Shown piece after piece: positions 1 through 6,851 of a stretch of DNA of 40,798 nt. The position numbers were made by a program, and so were the translations under genes. Position 1 is the first letter of the stretch, and every line of letters starts with the position of its first letter. The notes below the pieces were generated by a model. That model did no database searches, was not told where the DNA came from, and was given only the letters and a program-made list of their open reading frames with translations. The stretch is taken from positions 1 to 40,798 of the forward strand of contig NZ_AUDD01000023.1 of NCBI RefSeq assembly GCF_000425285.1. Reading direction: 5' to 3'. Source of the stretch: Acidipropionibacterium jensenii DSM 20535. GTDB taxonomy: Bacteria; Actinomycetota; Actinomycetes; Propionibacteriales; Propionibacteriaceae.

Positions 1-95
1 GGAATGGTTGCATCACTACAATCACCACAGACCCCACACCGGTATCGGCGGCCAGACCCCCTCAGAACGTGTTCACAACCTCACGGGGAAGTACA
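1..95 (+). mobile_element. IS481-type insertion sequence, right end (partial)
   Basis: Only the last ~95 bases of the element lie in the window. They encode the end of a transposase and finish in what looks like the right inverted repeat, whose reverse complement begins TGTACTTCCCCG. IS481-family ends commonly begin TGT. The next bases, CCTAGG (96-101), fit the NCTAGN target known for IS481, so the IS is placed as ending at 95. The left end and the second target copy lie outside the window, so family and boundary are inferred. Confidence 0.7.
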
Positions 96-100
96 CCTAG
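2..100 (+). CDS. IS481-family transposase, C-terminal fragment
   Basis: Frame 2 reads a typical DDE transposase tail containing HHYNHHRPHTGIGG and ends at the TAG of 98-100. The YNxxRPHxxLGG-type ending followed by a short PxxRV stretch is characteristic of IS3/IS481 transposases of Actinobacteria. The catalytic DDE residues lie upstream of the window. If the IS boundary at 95 is right, the TAG stop belongs to the CTAG target and not to the element. The gene is cut by the window edge, so its integrity cannot be judged. Confidence 0.75.
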   Translation, partial: EWLHHYNHHRPHTGIGGQTPSERVHNLTGKYT

Positions 101-954
101 GCCTCTCCCTCGAGCAGGTCGGCAGGGCCCTTGACGATCCCGACTTCGACGCCGCGCGGATGCTCTCAGAACTCATCGACCGCACGGTGCGCAGGATCGC
201 CGCGGAGCGCGAACTGCTCACCCGCCTGCGCGAGATCGAGTCGAACGGCCCGCACAGCTGGCAGGAGGCGCTGAGCGCCGTCGACCTTCTCTCGGGGTTG
301 CGGTCCGGACGGTCGCAGGACCGCCAGGCCGCGGCACTGCGCTCGGGGATCGCCTCGGCGGCGCCCGACCCGCTCATCGGGATCTACCTGTCCGAGCCCG
401 AGGAGGGGGTGGCGGGATCCCTGCGCTGGGCGATCGCCCGGACCGGCGAGGCCGCAGTCCCGACCCTCGCCGCGCACCTGTCCGACCCCGTGGCCGCCGT
501 GCGGCGTCGCGCCGTTCACGCGCTGGGGGACATCGACGGTCCTGGCGCCGCCGATGCCCTGGTCGGAGTCCTGTCCGACCCCGACCCGGCCACCGCCGGG
601 CTCGCCGCGATCCTCCTGGCCTCCCGCTCCGGCCTCTCGGGCGAACTCTCCCTGCCGGCGATCAGCGCACCGCTGGTGCGACTTGTCGTCGCGGGGCAGG
701 ACGACGTCGAGGCCGCCGAGGCACTGGGGAGGCTCGCCTCAGGCTCTGTGGCGGCAACCGGGCGGATCACCTCGGAGCTGCTCGACCAGCTCGCGGTGGC
801 AGATCCGGCGGGCCGCAGCAGAATCGTCCAGGCTCTCGGCGAGATCCCCGGGGAGGGGGCCGCGGCGATCCTGCTCGAGTTGGCCGACGATCCCGATCCC
901 GAGGTCTCCAGGGTGGCCCGCTACCTCGCAGGGTCGGACGCGACTCCCAGTTGA
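96..954 (+). pseudogene. MerR-family regulator with HEAT repeats, beheaded by IS
   Basis: The reading frame after the IS junction begins LGLSLEQVGRALDDPDFD, the late part of a MerR-type DNA-binding domain (wing and start of the long dimerisation helix). A helical coiled stretch (RTVRRIAAERELLTRLREIE) follows, then several HEAT-like repeats, for example around AVRRRAVHALGDIDGPGAADALVGVL and EAAEALGRL. The helix-turn-helix proper, about the first 45-50 residues, is missing because the IS interrupts it. An ATG at position 4 inside the IS end opens the same frame, so a chimeric protein could still be made, with 31 IS-derived residues in place of the DNA-binding helices. DNA binding is most likely lost; expression of the remnant is unknown. 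Confidence 0.7.
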
Positions 955-983
955 TCCCGATCGAAGCCGAGGTCCGTGATCCC

Positions 984-1012
984 TTGTGTCTGTACCTGTA
1001 GGTAGGTACAGT
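984..1012 (+). promoter_or_regulatory. Promoter with TetR-type operator in the spacer
   Basis: A -35-like TTGTGT (984-989) and a -10-like TACAGT (1007-1012) are 17 bases apart. The spacer is filled by an inverted repeat, CTGTACCT at 990-997 and AGGTACAG at 1004-1011, with a 6-base centre. The start codon of the downstream TetR gene is at 1020, seven bases after the -10, so the transcript would begin at or next to the ATG. This is what a self-repressing, leaderless promoter would look like. No binding data support it. Confidence 0.55.
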
Positions 1013-1019
1013 CAAGGTC

Positions 1020-1667
1020 ATGAACTCCAAGGAGAACCTCATCGAGACGATGAGCGACCTCATCTGGGAGCGCGGTTACGCCGCGACAAGCCCTCGTGAG
1101 GTGCGTGAACGCTCGGGGGTGGGTCAGGGGAGCATGTACTACCACTTCCCCTCGAAGCGGGATCTCGGCATCGCCGCGATCCGACACAACTGCGAGACTC
1201 TGCTGCCCGCCAGCCTGGAGATCCTCAACGGTCCCGGGGATCCGCTGGACCGCCTCACGAGGTACCTGAGTCGTGACAGTGAGCCGCTGCGGGGCTGCAA
1301 GGTGGGCAGGCTCACCCAGGACCCGGAGGTGGTGGCAGATCCCGGCATGCTCGCACCGATCGGCACATCCTTCGAGACGATTCACCACAGCCTCGTGGCG
1401 GTGATCGAGGAAGCCATTCGGATGGGGGAGCTCCCCGCCGATGTCGATGCCGGTCGGATTGCACATCTCATGACGGCGACCATCCAGGGCGGCTACGTCC
1501 TGGCGATCGCCGCCCAGGACCTTGGTCCCTTCAATGAGGCGCGGCGAGGCGCTCTCGACCTCCTCGATGCGGTGTCCCGCGCCACCACCCACAAGACCTC
1601 GGACGGCACGGGCCGTCCGGACACCCAGCTGGACGGCACCCGCCGTCCAGACGATCAGAAGGAATGA
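1020..1667 (+). CDS. TetR/AcrR-family transcriptional regulator
   Basis: The 215-residue protein opens with a TetR helix-turn-helix (residues ~5-50), including the signature GVGQGSMYYHFPSKRDLG. The rest is a helical ligand-binding and dimerisation domain. It ends in a hydrophilic tail with a doubled TGRPDTQLDGTRRPD-like unit. A perfect 8-base inverted repeat overlaps its own promoter, which suggests autorepression. The stop codon is one base before the gap start, so the two genes are almost certainly co-transcribed and gap may be under this regulator. No Shine-Dalgarno sequence sits at a useful distance from the ATG, in line with leaderless translation. The effector is unknown. Confidence 0.88.
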   Translation: MNSKENLIETMSDLIWERGYAATSPREVRERSGVGQGSMYYHFPSKRDLGIAAIRHNCETLLPASLEILNGPGDPLDRLTRYLSRDSEPLRGCKVGRLTQDPEVVADPGMLAPIGTSFETIHHSLVAVIEEAIRMGELPADVDAGRIAHLMTATIQGGYVLAIAAQDLGPFNEARRGALDLLDAVSRATTHKTSDGTGRPDTQLDGTRRPDDQKE

Positions 1668-1668
1668 C

Positions 1669-2673
1669 ATGACTGTTCGCATTGGAATCAACGGGTTCGG
1701 TCGTATTGGCCGCAACTACCTGCGTGCCGCGCTGATCAACGACGCCGACGTCGAGCTGGTCGCGGTCAACGACCTCACCGACGTCTCCACCCTGGCCGAC
1801 CTGCTGGAGTGGGACTCGATCTCGGGTCACCTCGACGGCGTTCAGGTCGATGGCAACACCCTGAGGGTCGGTGAGCGCTCCATCGCGGTGCTCTCCGAGC
1901 CCGATCCCGCCGCCATCGCGTGGGGCGACTACGGCGCCGATGTCGTGATCGAGTCCACCGGGCGCTTCACCGACAGGGACAAGGCCCTCGAGCACCTGAA
2001 GGGCGGCGCGAAGAAGGTCATCGTCTCCGCCCCCGCCAAGGGCGATGTCCCGACCTTCGTGCTGGGCGTCAACGACGACCGGCTCGATCCCGCGGCCTCG
2101 GACGTGTTCTCCAACGGGTCCTGCACCACGAACTCGCTGGCCCCGCTGGCCAAGGTGCTCAATGACTCCTTCGGCATCGAGTCCGGGCTGATGACCACGG
2201 TGCACGCCTACACCGCCGACCAGCGCCTGCACGATGCCCCGCACAAGGACCTGCGACGGGCGCGAGCCGCCGCCCTGTCCACCATTCCGACCACATCGGG
2301 AGCCGCCAGGGCCATCGGTACCGTCATTCCCGAGCTGGACGGGAAGCTCACCGGCTTCGCGCTGCGCGTCCCGGTGCCGGTGGGTTCGATCACCGACCTC
2401 ACCGCCGACCTCACCACCGCGGTGAGCGTCGATGAGGTGAACGCCGCCTTCGCCGAGGCCGCCTCCTCCGAGCGCCTCGGGAAGTACCTGCAGTACTCCA
2501 CGGCTCCGATCGTCTCCGCCGACATCGTCGGCAACCCGCACTCCTCGATCTTCGATGCCCCTCTCACCAAGGTCGCCGGCACGCAGGTCAAGGTGCTGGG
2601 CTGGTACGACAACGAATGGGGGTTCTCCAACCGGCTGGTCGAGTTCTCCGAGCGGATCGGTGCCGCGCTGTGA
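1669..2673 (+). CDS. gap: Glyceraldehyde-3-phosphate dehydrogenase
   Basis: A 334-residue NAD-dependent glycolytic enzyme converting glyceraldehyde-3-phosphate to 1,3-bisphosphoglycerate in the cytoplasm. The N-terminal Rossmann motif NGFGRIGR (residues 8-15) and the catalytic Cys152 in SNGSCTTNS are visible, as is the C-terminal WYDNEWGFSNR. The usual active-site string is SNASCTTNC, so Ala and the second Cys are replaced here by Gly and Ser. The catalytic Cys is intact. The ATG at 1669 follows AGAAGGA and gives the canonical N-terminus; the same frame is open farther upstream but inside the TetR gene. The gene is not flanked by pgk or tpi and is coupled to a TetR regulator, so it may be a second, conditionally expressed gap paralogue (inference). 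Confidence 0.95.
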   Translation: MTVRIGINGFGRIGRNYLRAALINDADVELVAVNDLTDVSTLADLLEWDSISGHLDGVQVDGNTLRVGERSIAVLSEPDPAAIAWGDYGADVVIESTGRFTDRDKALEHLKGGAKKVIVSAPAKGDVPTFVLGVNDDRLDPAASDVFSNGSCTTNSLAPLAKVLNDSFGIESGLMTTVHAYTADQRLHDAPHKDLRRARAAALSTIPTTSGAARAIGTVIPELDGKLTGFALRVPVPVGSITDLTADLTTAVSVDEVNAAFAEAASSERLGKYLQYSTAPIVSADIVGNPHSSIFDAPLTKVAGTQVKVLGWYDNEWGFSNRLVEFSERIGAAL

Positions 2674-2677
2674 TCCC

Positions 2678-2712
2678 CACGGCCTGAGCCGGTCCTCACG
2701 GCCAGAGCCGGT
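2678..2712 (+). repeat. Imperfect 16-base direct repeat after gap
   Basis: CACGGCCTGAGCCGGT (2678-2693) and CACGGCCAGAGCCGGT (2697-2712) differ at one position and have a 19-base period. They lie directly after the gap stop codon. No function is evident. Confidence 0.6.
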
Positions 2713-2749
2713 GCGGTACCGGCCGGAGTTCTGCCGACGTCGCCTGTCG

Positions 2750-2788
2750 CAGCCTCGCCCGCATCCTCACAGGGTGCGGGCGAGGCTG
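2750..2788 (+). terminator. gap: Hairpin terminator after gap
   Basis: A perfect 14-base stem, CAGCCTCGCCCGCA (2750-2763) with TGCGGGCGAGGCTG (2775-2788), surrounds an 11-base loop and is followed by TTGTG. It has no long U tract, which is common in high-GC Actinobacteria. Between gap and the exporter (2674-3036) I see only this hairpin, the direct repeat before it and the promoter region at 2897-2925. Confidence 0.75.
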
Positions 2789-2896
2789 TTGTGCCGTCTG
2801 CGTCCTCGCGGTCCGGGAGTCCGGCAGGTCATCGGCGCCGAGGTGCCCGTCGGGTCAGTGCCGCGGGGTCGTGAGGACAGCTCGTCGGACCGAATT

Positions 2897-2925
2897 CTTG
2901 CATGCTCTGCAAGTTGCAGTATCTT
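2897..2925 (+). promoter_or_regulatory. Exporter promoter with TTGCA palindromes
   Basis: TTGCAT (2898-2903) and TATCTT (2920-2925) with a 16-base spacer form a good promoter. The inverted repeat CTTGCA (2897-2902)/TGCAAG (2908-2913) overlaps the -35, and further TTGCA copies lie at 2914-2918 and 2925-2929. This is a plausible operator for the TetR protein encoded after the exporter. A leader of about 100 bases precedes the GTG at 3037. Confidence 0.5.
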
Positions 2926-3036
2926 TGCACCGGTCCGGCGGTCTCGCCGGGTGATCCGCAGGGACGCGGGGTGAGTCCTTCCGGGTCGTACCGGTGACCG
3001 CCCCCGCGCGCCGATATCCAGAATCGCAGGTGCGTC

Positions 3037-5145
3037 GTGAGCGCAGAAGCAGCAACCTCCGGCTCAGGGGCCCCCGGTCCGGCCCCGACCGGCGAGCACC
3101 GCGAGGGCGCGCTGATGAGCCAGCGCCAGATCATGCTCGTCGTGGTCGCACTGATGACGGCGATGTTCCTCAGCTCCCTGGACCAGACGATCGTCTCGAC
3201 CGCCATCCGCACGATCGGCGATGATCTCCACGGCCTGGACAAGCAGGCCTGGGTGACCACGGCCTACCTCATCACCTCCACGATCATGACGCCGATCTAC
3301 GGCAAGCTCTCCGACATCTTCGGCCGGCGGCCGCTGTTCCTGGTGGCCATCACGCTGTTCGTGATCGGGTCCTTCGCATCGGCCTTCTCGACCTCGATGC
3401 TGATGCTCGCGGCCTTCCGCGCCTTCCAGGGGATCGGCGCCGGCGGCCTGATGTCACTGCCGCTGGCCATCATGGGCGACATGCTCGCCCCCCGCGAGCG
3501 CGCCAAGTACCAGGGCTACTTCCTGGCCGTCTTCGGCATCTCGACGGTCATCGGACCCCTCATCGGCGGCGTCTTCTCCGACGCCCACGAGATCCTCTGG
3601 GTCTCCGGATGGCGCTGGGTCTTCCTGGTCAACGTGCCCGTCGGCATCATCGCGATCACGATGGTCTTCCTCTTCCTGCACCTTCCGCAGTTCGACAGCG
3701 GCCGGCGTCCCCGGATCGACTGGTGGGGAGCCACCGCGGTGGTGCTCGCCCTGGTCCCGATGCTGCTGGTCGCCGAGCAGGGCCGCGAGTGGGGCTGGAC
3801 CTCGGTCGGTTCCATCGCCTGCTACATCGTCGCGGTGGTCGGGCTGGTCTCCTTCATCGTCATCGAGCACGCCGTCGGCGAGGACGCCATCCTGCCCCTG
3901 CGGCTGTTCGGCTACCACGCCTTCTCCTGGTCGGCGGTGCTCGGCCTGCTGGTGGGATTCGGCATGTTCGGGGCCATGATGACCATCCCCCTCTACCTGC
4001 AGATCGTGGAGGGCTTGACTCCCACCGAGTCCGGATTCGCCACCCTGCCGATGGTCCTGGGGCTGATGATCTCCTCAATCCTGGCCGGCGTCACCATCGC
4101 CCGTACAGGCAAGTACCAGTGGTTCCCCCGGGTCGGCACCGCCGTCACCGCGTGCGGGTACCTGCTCCTGCTGTGGGCCATCGGAACCGTGCTGTGGCAC
4201 ATGATGCTGGGCATGTTCGTCCTCGGTCTGGGGCTGGGCCTGCTCATGCAGGCGCTCACCCAGGCCAGCCAGAACGCCGTCGAGGCCCGCGACATGGGAG
4301 TGGCGACCAGCTCCTCCACCTTCTTCCGTCAGATCGGCGGGACGCTGGGCACCGCCGTCCTGCTGTCGGTGTTGTTCTCCGTGATGCCGACCAACATCAC
4401 CAGTGCGATGGCCGACCGGCCCACCCTCACCACCGCGCTCAACGCCGCCCTGGACCCGAAGGTCGCCAGCGCCCCGCACAACCGGGCGATCATGGATCAG
4501 ATGTGGTCGCCGATCACCGAGAAGATCACCCAGAACTACGCCAAGGGTCTGGACCGGGCGACCGCGAAGGTCAACGCCGAGGTCGAGGCCACGGTGCGCC
4601 AGCAGGTCACCGAGCAGGTCCGCAAGCAGGCCGCCGCCTCGGGACAGAACCCGGGCGCCGCACCCACCGCGGCCCAGCAGGCCCAGATGAAGGCCGAGAT
4701 CGACCGGCTGGTGGCCAGCCTCACCCCCGCTGCCCAGCAGAAGGCCCTCCAGCAGGTCGCCACCCGACAGCACGTGAGTGTGGTCAACGGTCGACTCGCC
4801 GTCGACTACAGCAGTGCCGAACAGCGGTCCCGCGTCGTGGACAGCGTGGTTCCCGAGGTGTCCAACGCGATCCGCTCGGGATCCCAGTCCTCGAGCCAGT
4901 CCGGCACCGACACCTCCGACACCTCCTTCCTCAACGGCGCCGACGCCGCGCTGACCGGACCCTTCATGAAGGGGTTCGACGACTCGGCGAAGACCGTCTA
5001 CTGGGTCGGCCTGAGCGTGATCCTGCTCGCCTTCGTCCTCACCTGGTTCTTCAAGGTGCCGCCGCTGCGCGAGCGTTCCGCCCTCGAGGAGCGCGCCGGA
5101 CAGGGCTGGAAGAGGGTCGACGGGTCTCAGCCGGCGCAGGCATGA
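3037..5145 (+). CDS. DHA2-family multidrug efflux MFS transporter
   Basis: A 702-residue proton-coupled drug exporter of the 14-helix EmrB/QacA type in the plasma membrane. Motif D1-like LDQTIVSTAIRTIGDDL and motif A-like GKLSDIFGRRP are present, followed by regularly spaced hydrophobic helices. Between the penultimate helix (ending near residue 455) and the last helix (about 654-674) there is an insert of roughly 200 residues. It is hydrophilic, rich in Ala, Gln and Ser, partly helical and probably extracytoplasmic, and far longer than the usual loop. A GTG at 3037 is taken as the start; ATG 3115 (MSQRQIML) is an alternative just before the first helix. The stop overlaps the start of a TetR gene (ATGA), the usual exporter-repressor arrangement. 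The substrate is unknown. Confidence 0.9.
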   Translation: MSAEAATSGSGAPGPAPTGEHREGALMSQRQIMLVVVALMTAMFLSSLDQTIVSTAIRTIGDDLHGLDKQAWVTTAYLITSTIMTPIYGKLSDIFGRRPLFLVAITLFVIGSFASAFSTSMLMLAAFRAFQGIGAGGLMSLPLAIMGDMLAPRERAKYQGYFLAVFGISTVIGPLIGGVFSDAHEILWVSGWRWVFLVNVPVGIIAITMVFLFLHLPQFDSGRRPRIDWWGATAVVLALVPMLLVAEQGREWGWTSVGSIACYIVAVVGLVSFIVIEHAVGEDAILPLRLFGYHAFSWSAVLGLLVGFGMFGAMMTIPLYLQIVEGLTPTESGFATLPMVLGLMISSILAGVTIARTGKYQWFPRVGTAVTACGYLLLLWAIGTVLWHMMLGMFVLGLGLGLLMQALTQASQNAVEARDMGVATSSSTFFRQIGGTLGTAVLLSVLFSVMPTNITSAMADRPTLTTALNAALDPKVASAPHNRAIMDQMWSPITEKITQNYAKGLDRATAKVNAEVEATVRQQVTEQVRKQAAASGQNPGAAPTAAQQAQMKAEIDRLVASLTPAAQQKALQQVATRQHVSVVNGRLAVDYSSAEQRSRVVDSVVPEVSNAIRSGSQSSSQSGTDTSDTSFLNGADAALTGPFMKGFDDSAKTVYWVGLSVILLAFVLTWFFKVPPLRERSALEERAGQGWKRVDGSQPAQA

Positions 5146-5729
5146 GTGCCAGCGAAGCCGGGACGGGTGGTCTGCGCGAGCACAAGAAGCGGGCCACCCG
5201 GACCGCCATCCACGACGCGGCCCTGAGCCTGGTCTCCGACCGTGGGATCGACGGCGTCACCGTCGAGGAGATCTGCGAGCGTGCCGAGGTCTCCCAGCGG
5301 ACCTTCTTCAACTACTACCCATCGAAGGCCGCCGCGGTGCTCGGGATGAGCATCCACACCATCGGTGCCCCGGACCGACGGCGATTCCTCGCCGGCCGGG
5401 ACGGGCTGGTGGGGGACCTGTGTGACCTGGTCGGCGCCCACGTCGAGGCCCTGCCCGACTCCGCCGGGCTGAAGCGACTGGCATCCTGCCAGCCCGGCCT
5501 GCTCGGCGACGTCGGCCGGCGGATGGATGAGCTGAGGGGGGACCTCACCGGTCTGGCGAGCCAGCGCACCGGGAACCCGCGGACCGCCCGGATGGCGGTG
5601 AGCCTGGTGATATCGGCCCTCGGGTTCACCCTCCAGTCCGCCGACGCCCCGGAGGGTCGCCGCGCGCTGAGCACCACCCTTCGCCACGTCGTCCAGGAGA
5701 TGGGGGATCTGGCGCGGTCCCAGCAGTGA
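5142..5729 (+). CDS. TetR-family regulator of the adjacent exporter
   Basis: A 195-residue protein with a TetR helix-turn-helix at about residues 15-65, including VTVEEICERAEVSQRTFFNYYPSK. The FFNYYPSK version of the recognition helix is typical of repressors of MFS exporters in Actinobacteria. The ATG overlaps the exporter stop codon (ATGA), so translation is coupled. The probable target is the TTGCA palindrome in the promoter before the exporter, which would give a simple drug-inducible loop; that target is inferred from position only. Confidence 0.88.
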   Translation: MSASEAGTGGLREHKKRATRTAIHDAALSLVSDRGIDGVTVEEICERAEVSQRTFFNYYPSKAAAVLGMSIHTIGAPDRRRFLAGRDGLVGDLCDLVGAHVEALPDSAGLKRLASCQPGLLGDVGRRMDELRGDLTGLASQRTGNPRTARMAVSLVISALGFTLQSADAPEGRRALSTTLRHVVQEMGDLARSQQ

Positions 5730-5765
5730 CCGCGTCGGATTCGCCGGGGGCATTGCCGCAGTCCC

Positions 5766-5778
5766 TACGCTGGGGGCA
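5766..5778 (+). promoter_or_regulatory. Candidate -10 element, leaderless start
   Basis: TACGCT (5766-5771) is followed by six bases and then the ATG at 5778, which would put transcription initiation on the A of the start codon. No Shine-Dalgarno-like stretch at the usual distance is seen apart from the G-rich GGGGG next to the ATG. No clear -35 was found at 16-18 bases. Confidence 0.35.
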
Positions 5779-6851
5779 TGGGAACCGACCGTGACCCCTC
5801 GCCACGCCCACCGGTGGGCCCGCTCGCCCGAGCGGTGCTGAGCCTGTTCGCCGCCCCGCGACTCAACATGCTCGAGGACTACCCCAAGGTCCGCCGGATC
5901 CAGCGCCAGCTGGCATCCCTGCCGGTCCAGCGGTACCGGGCCCTGGACCGCCAGATCATGGCCGACGACGGCACCCATCCCATCCCGGTGCGGATCTTCG
6001 AACCCCGGCAGCGCCGCCGCGACGACGTCCTGCTGTTCTTCCACGGCGGCGGCTGGGTCACCGGCGACATCGACAGCTACACCCCGGCCTGCACGACGAT
6101 GGCCGATCTCACCGGATCGGTGGTGGCATCGGTCGACTACCGGCTGGCCCCCGAACACCCCTTCCCCGCCGGCCTCCAGGACTGCTACCAGGTCGCCCAC
6201 CTGCTGCTCGACGATCCGCATCGGGCGGGTGTCCCCGATGCCGGCAGGATCGTCCTGGTCGGCGACTCGGCGGGGGCGAACCTGGCCGCCGTCGTCTCGC
6301 TCCTGCTGCGCGACCGGGGTGAGCGCGGCGCCGACCACCAGATCCTGCTGTACCCGGTCACCCACTGGGACCACGATCCGGCCACCTCGCCGTTCCCCTC
6401 GGTGCGCGAGCACGGTCGCGACTACCGTCTCACCGACTCCGAGGTGCAGGACTACTTCGAGCTCTACTGCCCCGATCCGGCCCAGCGGCGCTCCCCGCTG
6501 GTCGCCCCCCTGATGGCCACCGACCTCAGCAGGCAGCCGACCACCCTGGTGGTCACCGCCGAACTCGACTTGCTGCGCGATGAGGGGGAGGCCTACGGGA
6601 GTGCCCTGCGGGAGGCCGGGAACACGGTGGTGATCGACCGGGTGCCCGCAGCTCTGCACGGGTTCATCACCCTGCCGCGATTCGCCCGGCCGTTGCGCGA
6701 GGGATACGAGGTGATCAACGACTTCCTCGACGGCCCCGCCGCCGGTGCAGACGCAGATGCCGGGACAGCCCCAGATGGTGGTACCGCCTCAGGAGCCGGG
6801 ACAGCCTCTGATTCCGGTACCGGCGCCGGGTCGGGCAGCGAGCAGTCATGA
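5778..6851 (+). CDS. Alpha/beta hydrolase (HSL/lipase IV type esterase)
   Basis: A 357-residue carboxylester hydrolase of the hormone-sensitive-lipase family. The oxyanion motif HGGGW is at residues 89-93, the nucleophile Ser164 in GDSAGAN, the probable acid Asp264 in TAELD and the His at 294 in LHGF, so the triad is complete. YRLAPEHPFPA (121-131) is another family hallmark. There is no signal peptide, so it should be cytoplasmic. The last ~35 residues are a low-complexity Ala/Gly/Thr/Ser tail with repeated GTA units that is not part of the hydrolase fold. The stop overlaps the next start (ATGA), tying it to the acyltransferase-like gene. Substrate unknown. Confidence 0.9.
   Translation: MGTDRDPSPRPPVGPLARAVLSLFAAPRLNMLEDYPKVRRIQRQLASLPVQRYRALDRQIMADDGTHPIPVRIFEPRQRRRDDVLLFFHGGGWVTGDIDSYTPACTTMADLTGSVVASVDYRLAPEHPFPAGLQDCYQVAHLLLDDPHRAGVPDAGRIVLVGDSAGANLAAVVSLLLRDRGERGADHQILLYPVTHWDHDPATSPFPSVREHGRDYRLTDSEVQDYFELYCPDPAQRRSPLVAPLMATDLSRQPTTLVVTAELDLLRDEGEAYGSALREAGNTVVIDRVPAALHGFITLPRFARPLREGYEVINDFLDGPAAGADADAGTAPDGGTASGAGTASDSGTGAGSGSEQS

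Noticed and set aside
3609-5141. Frame open through the exporter into the TetR gene, suggesting a fused 706-residue protein
   Set aside because: The part before 5142 is Arg/Pro/Gly-rich shadow sequence; the TetR domain starts at the ATG that overlaps the exporter stop.
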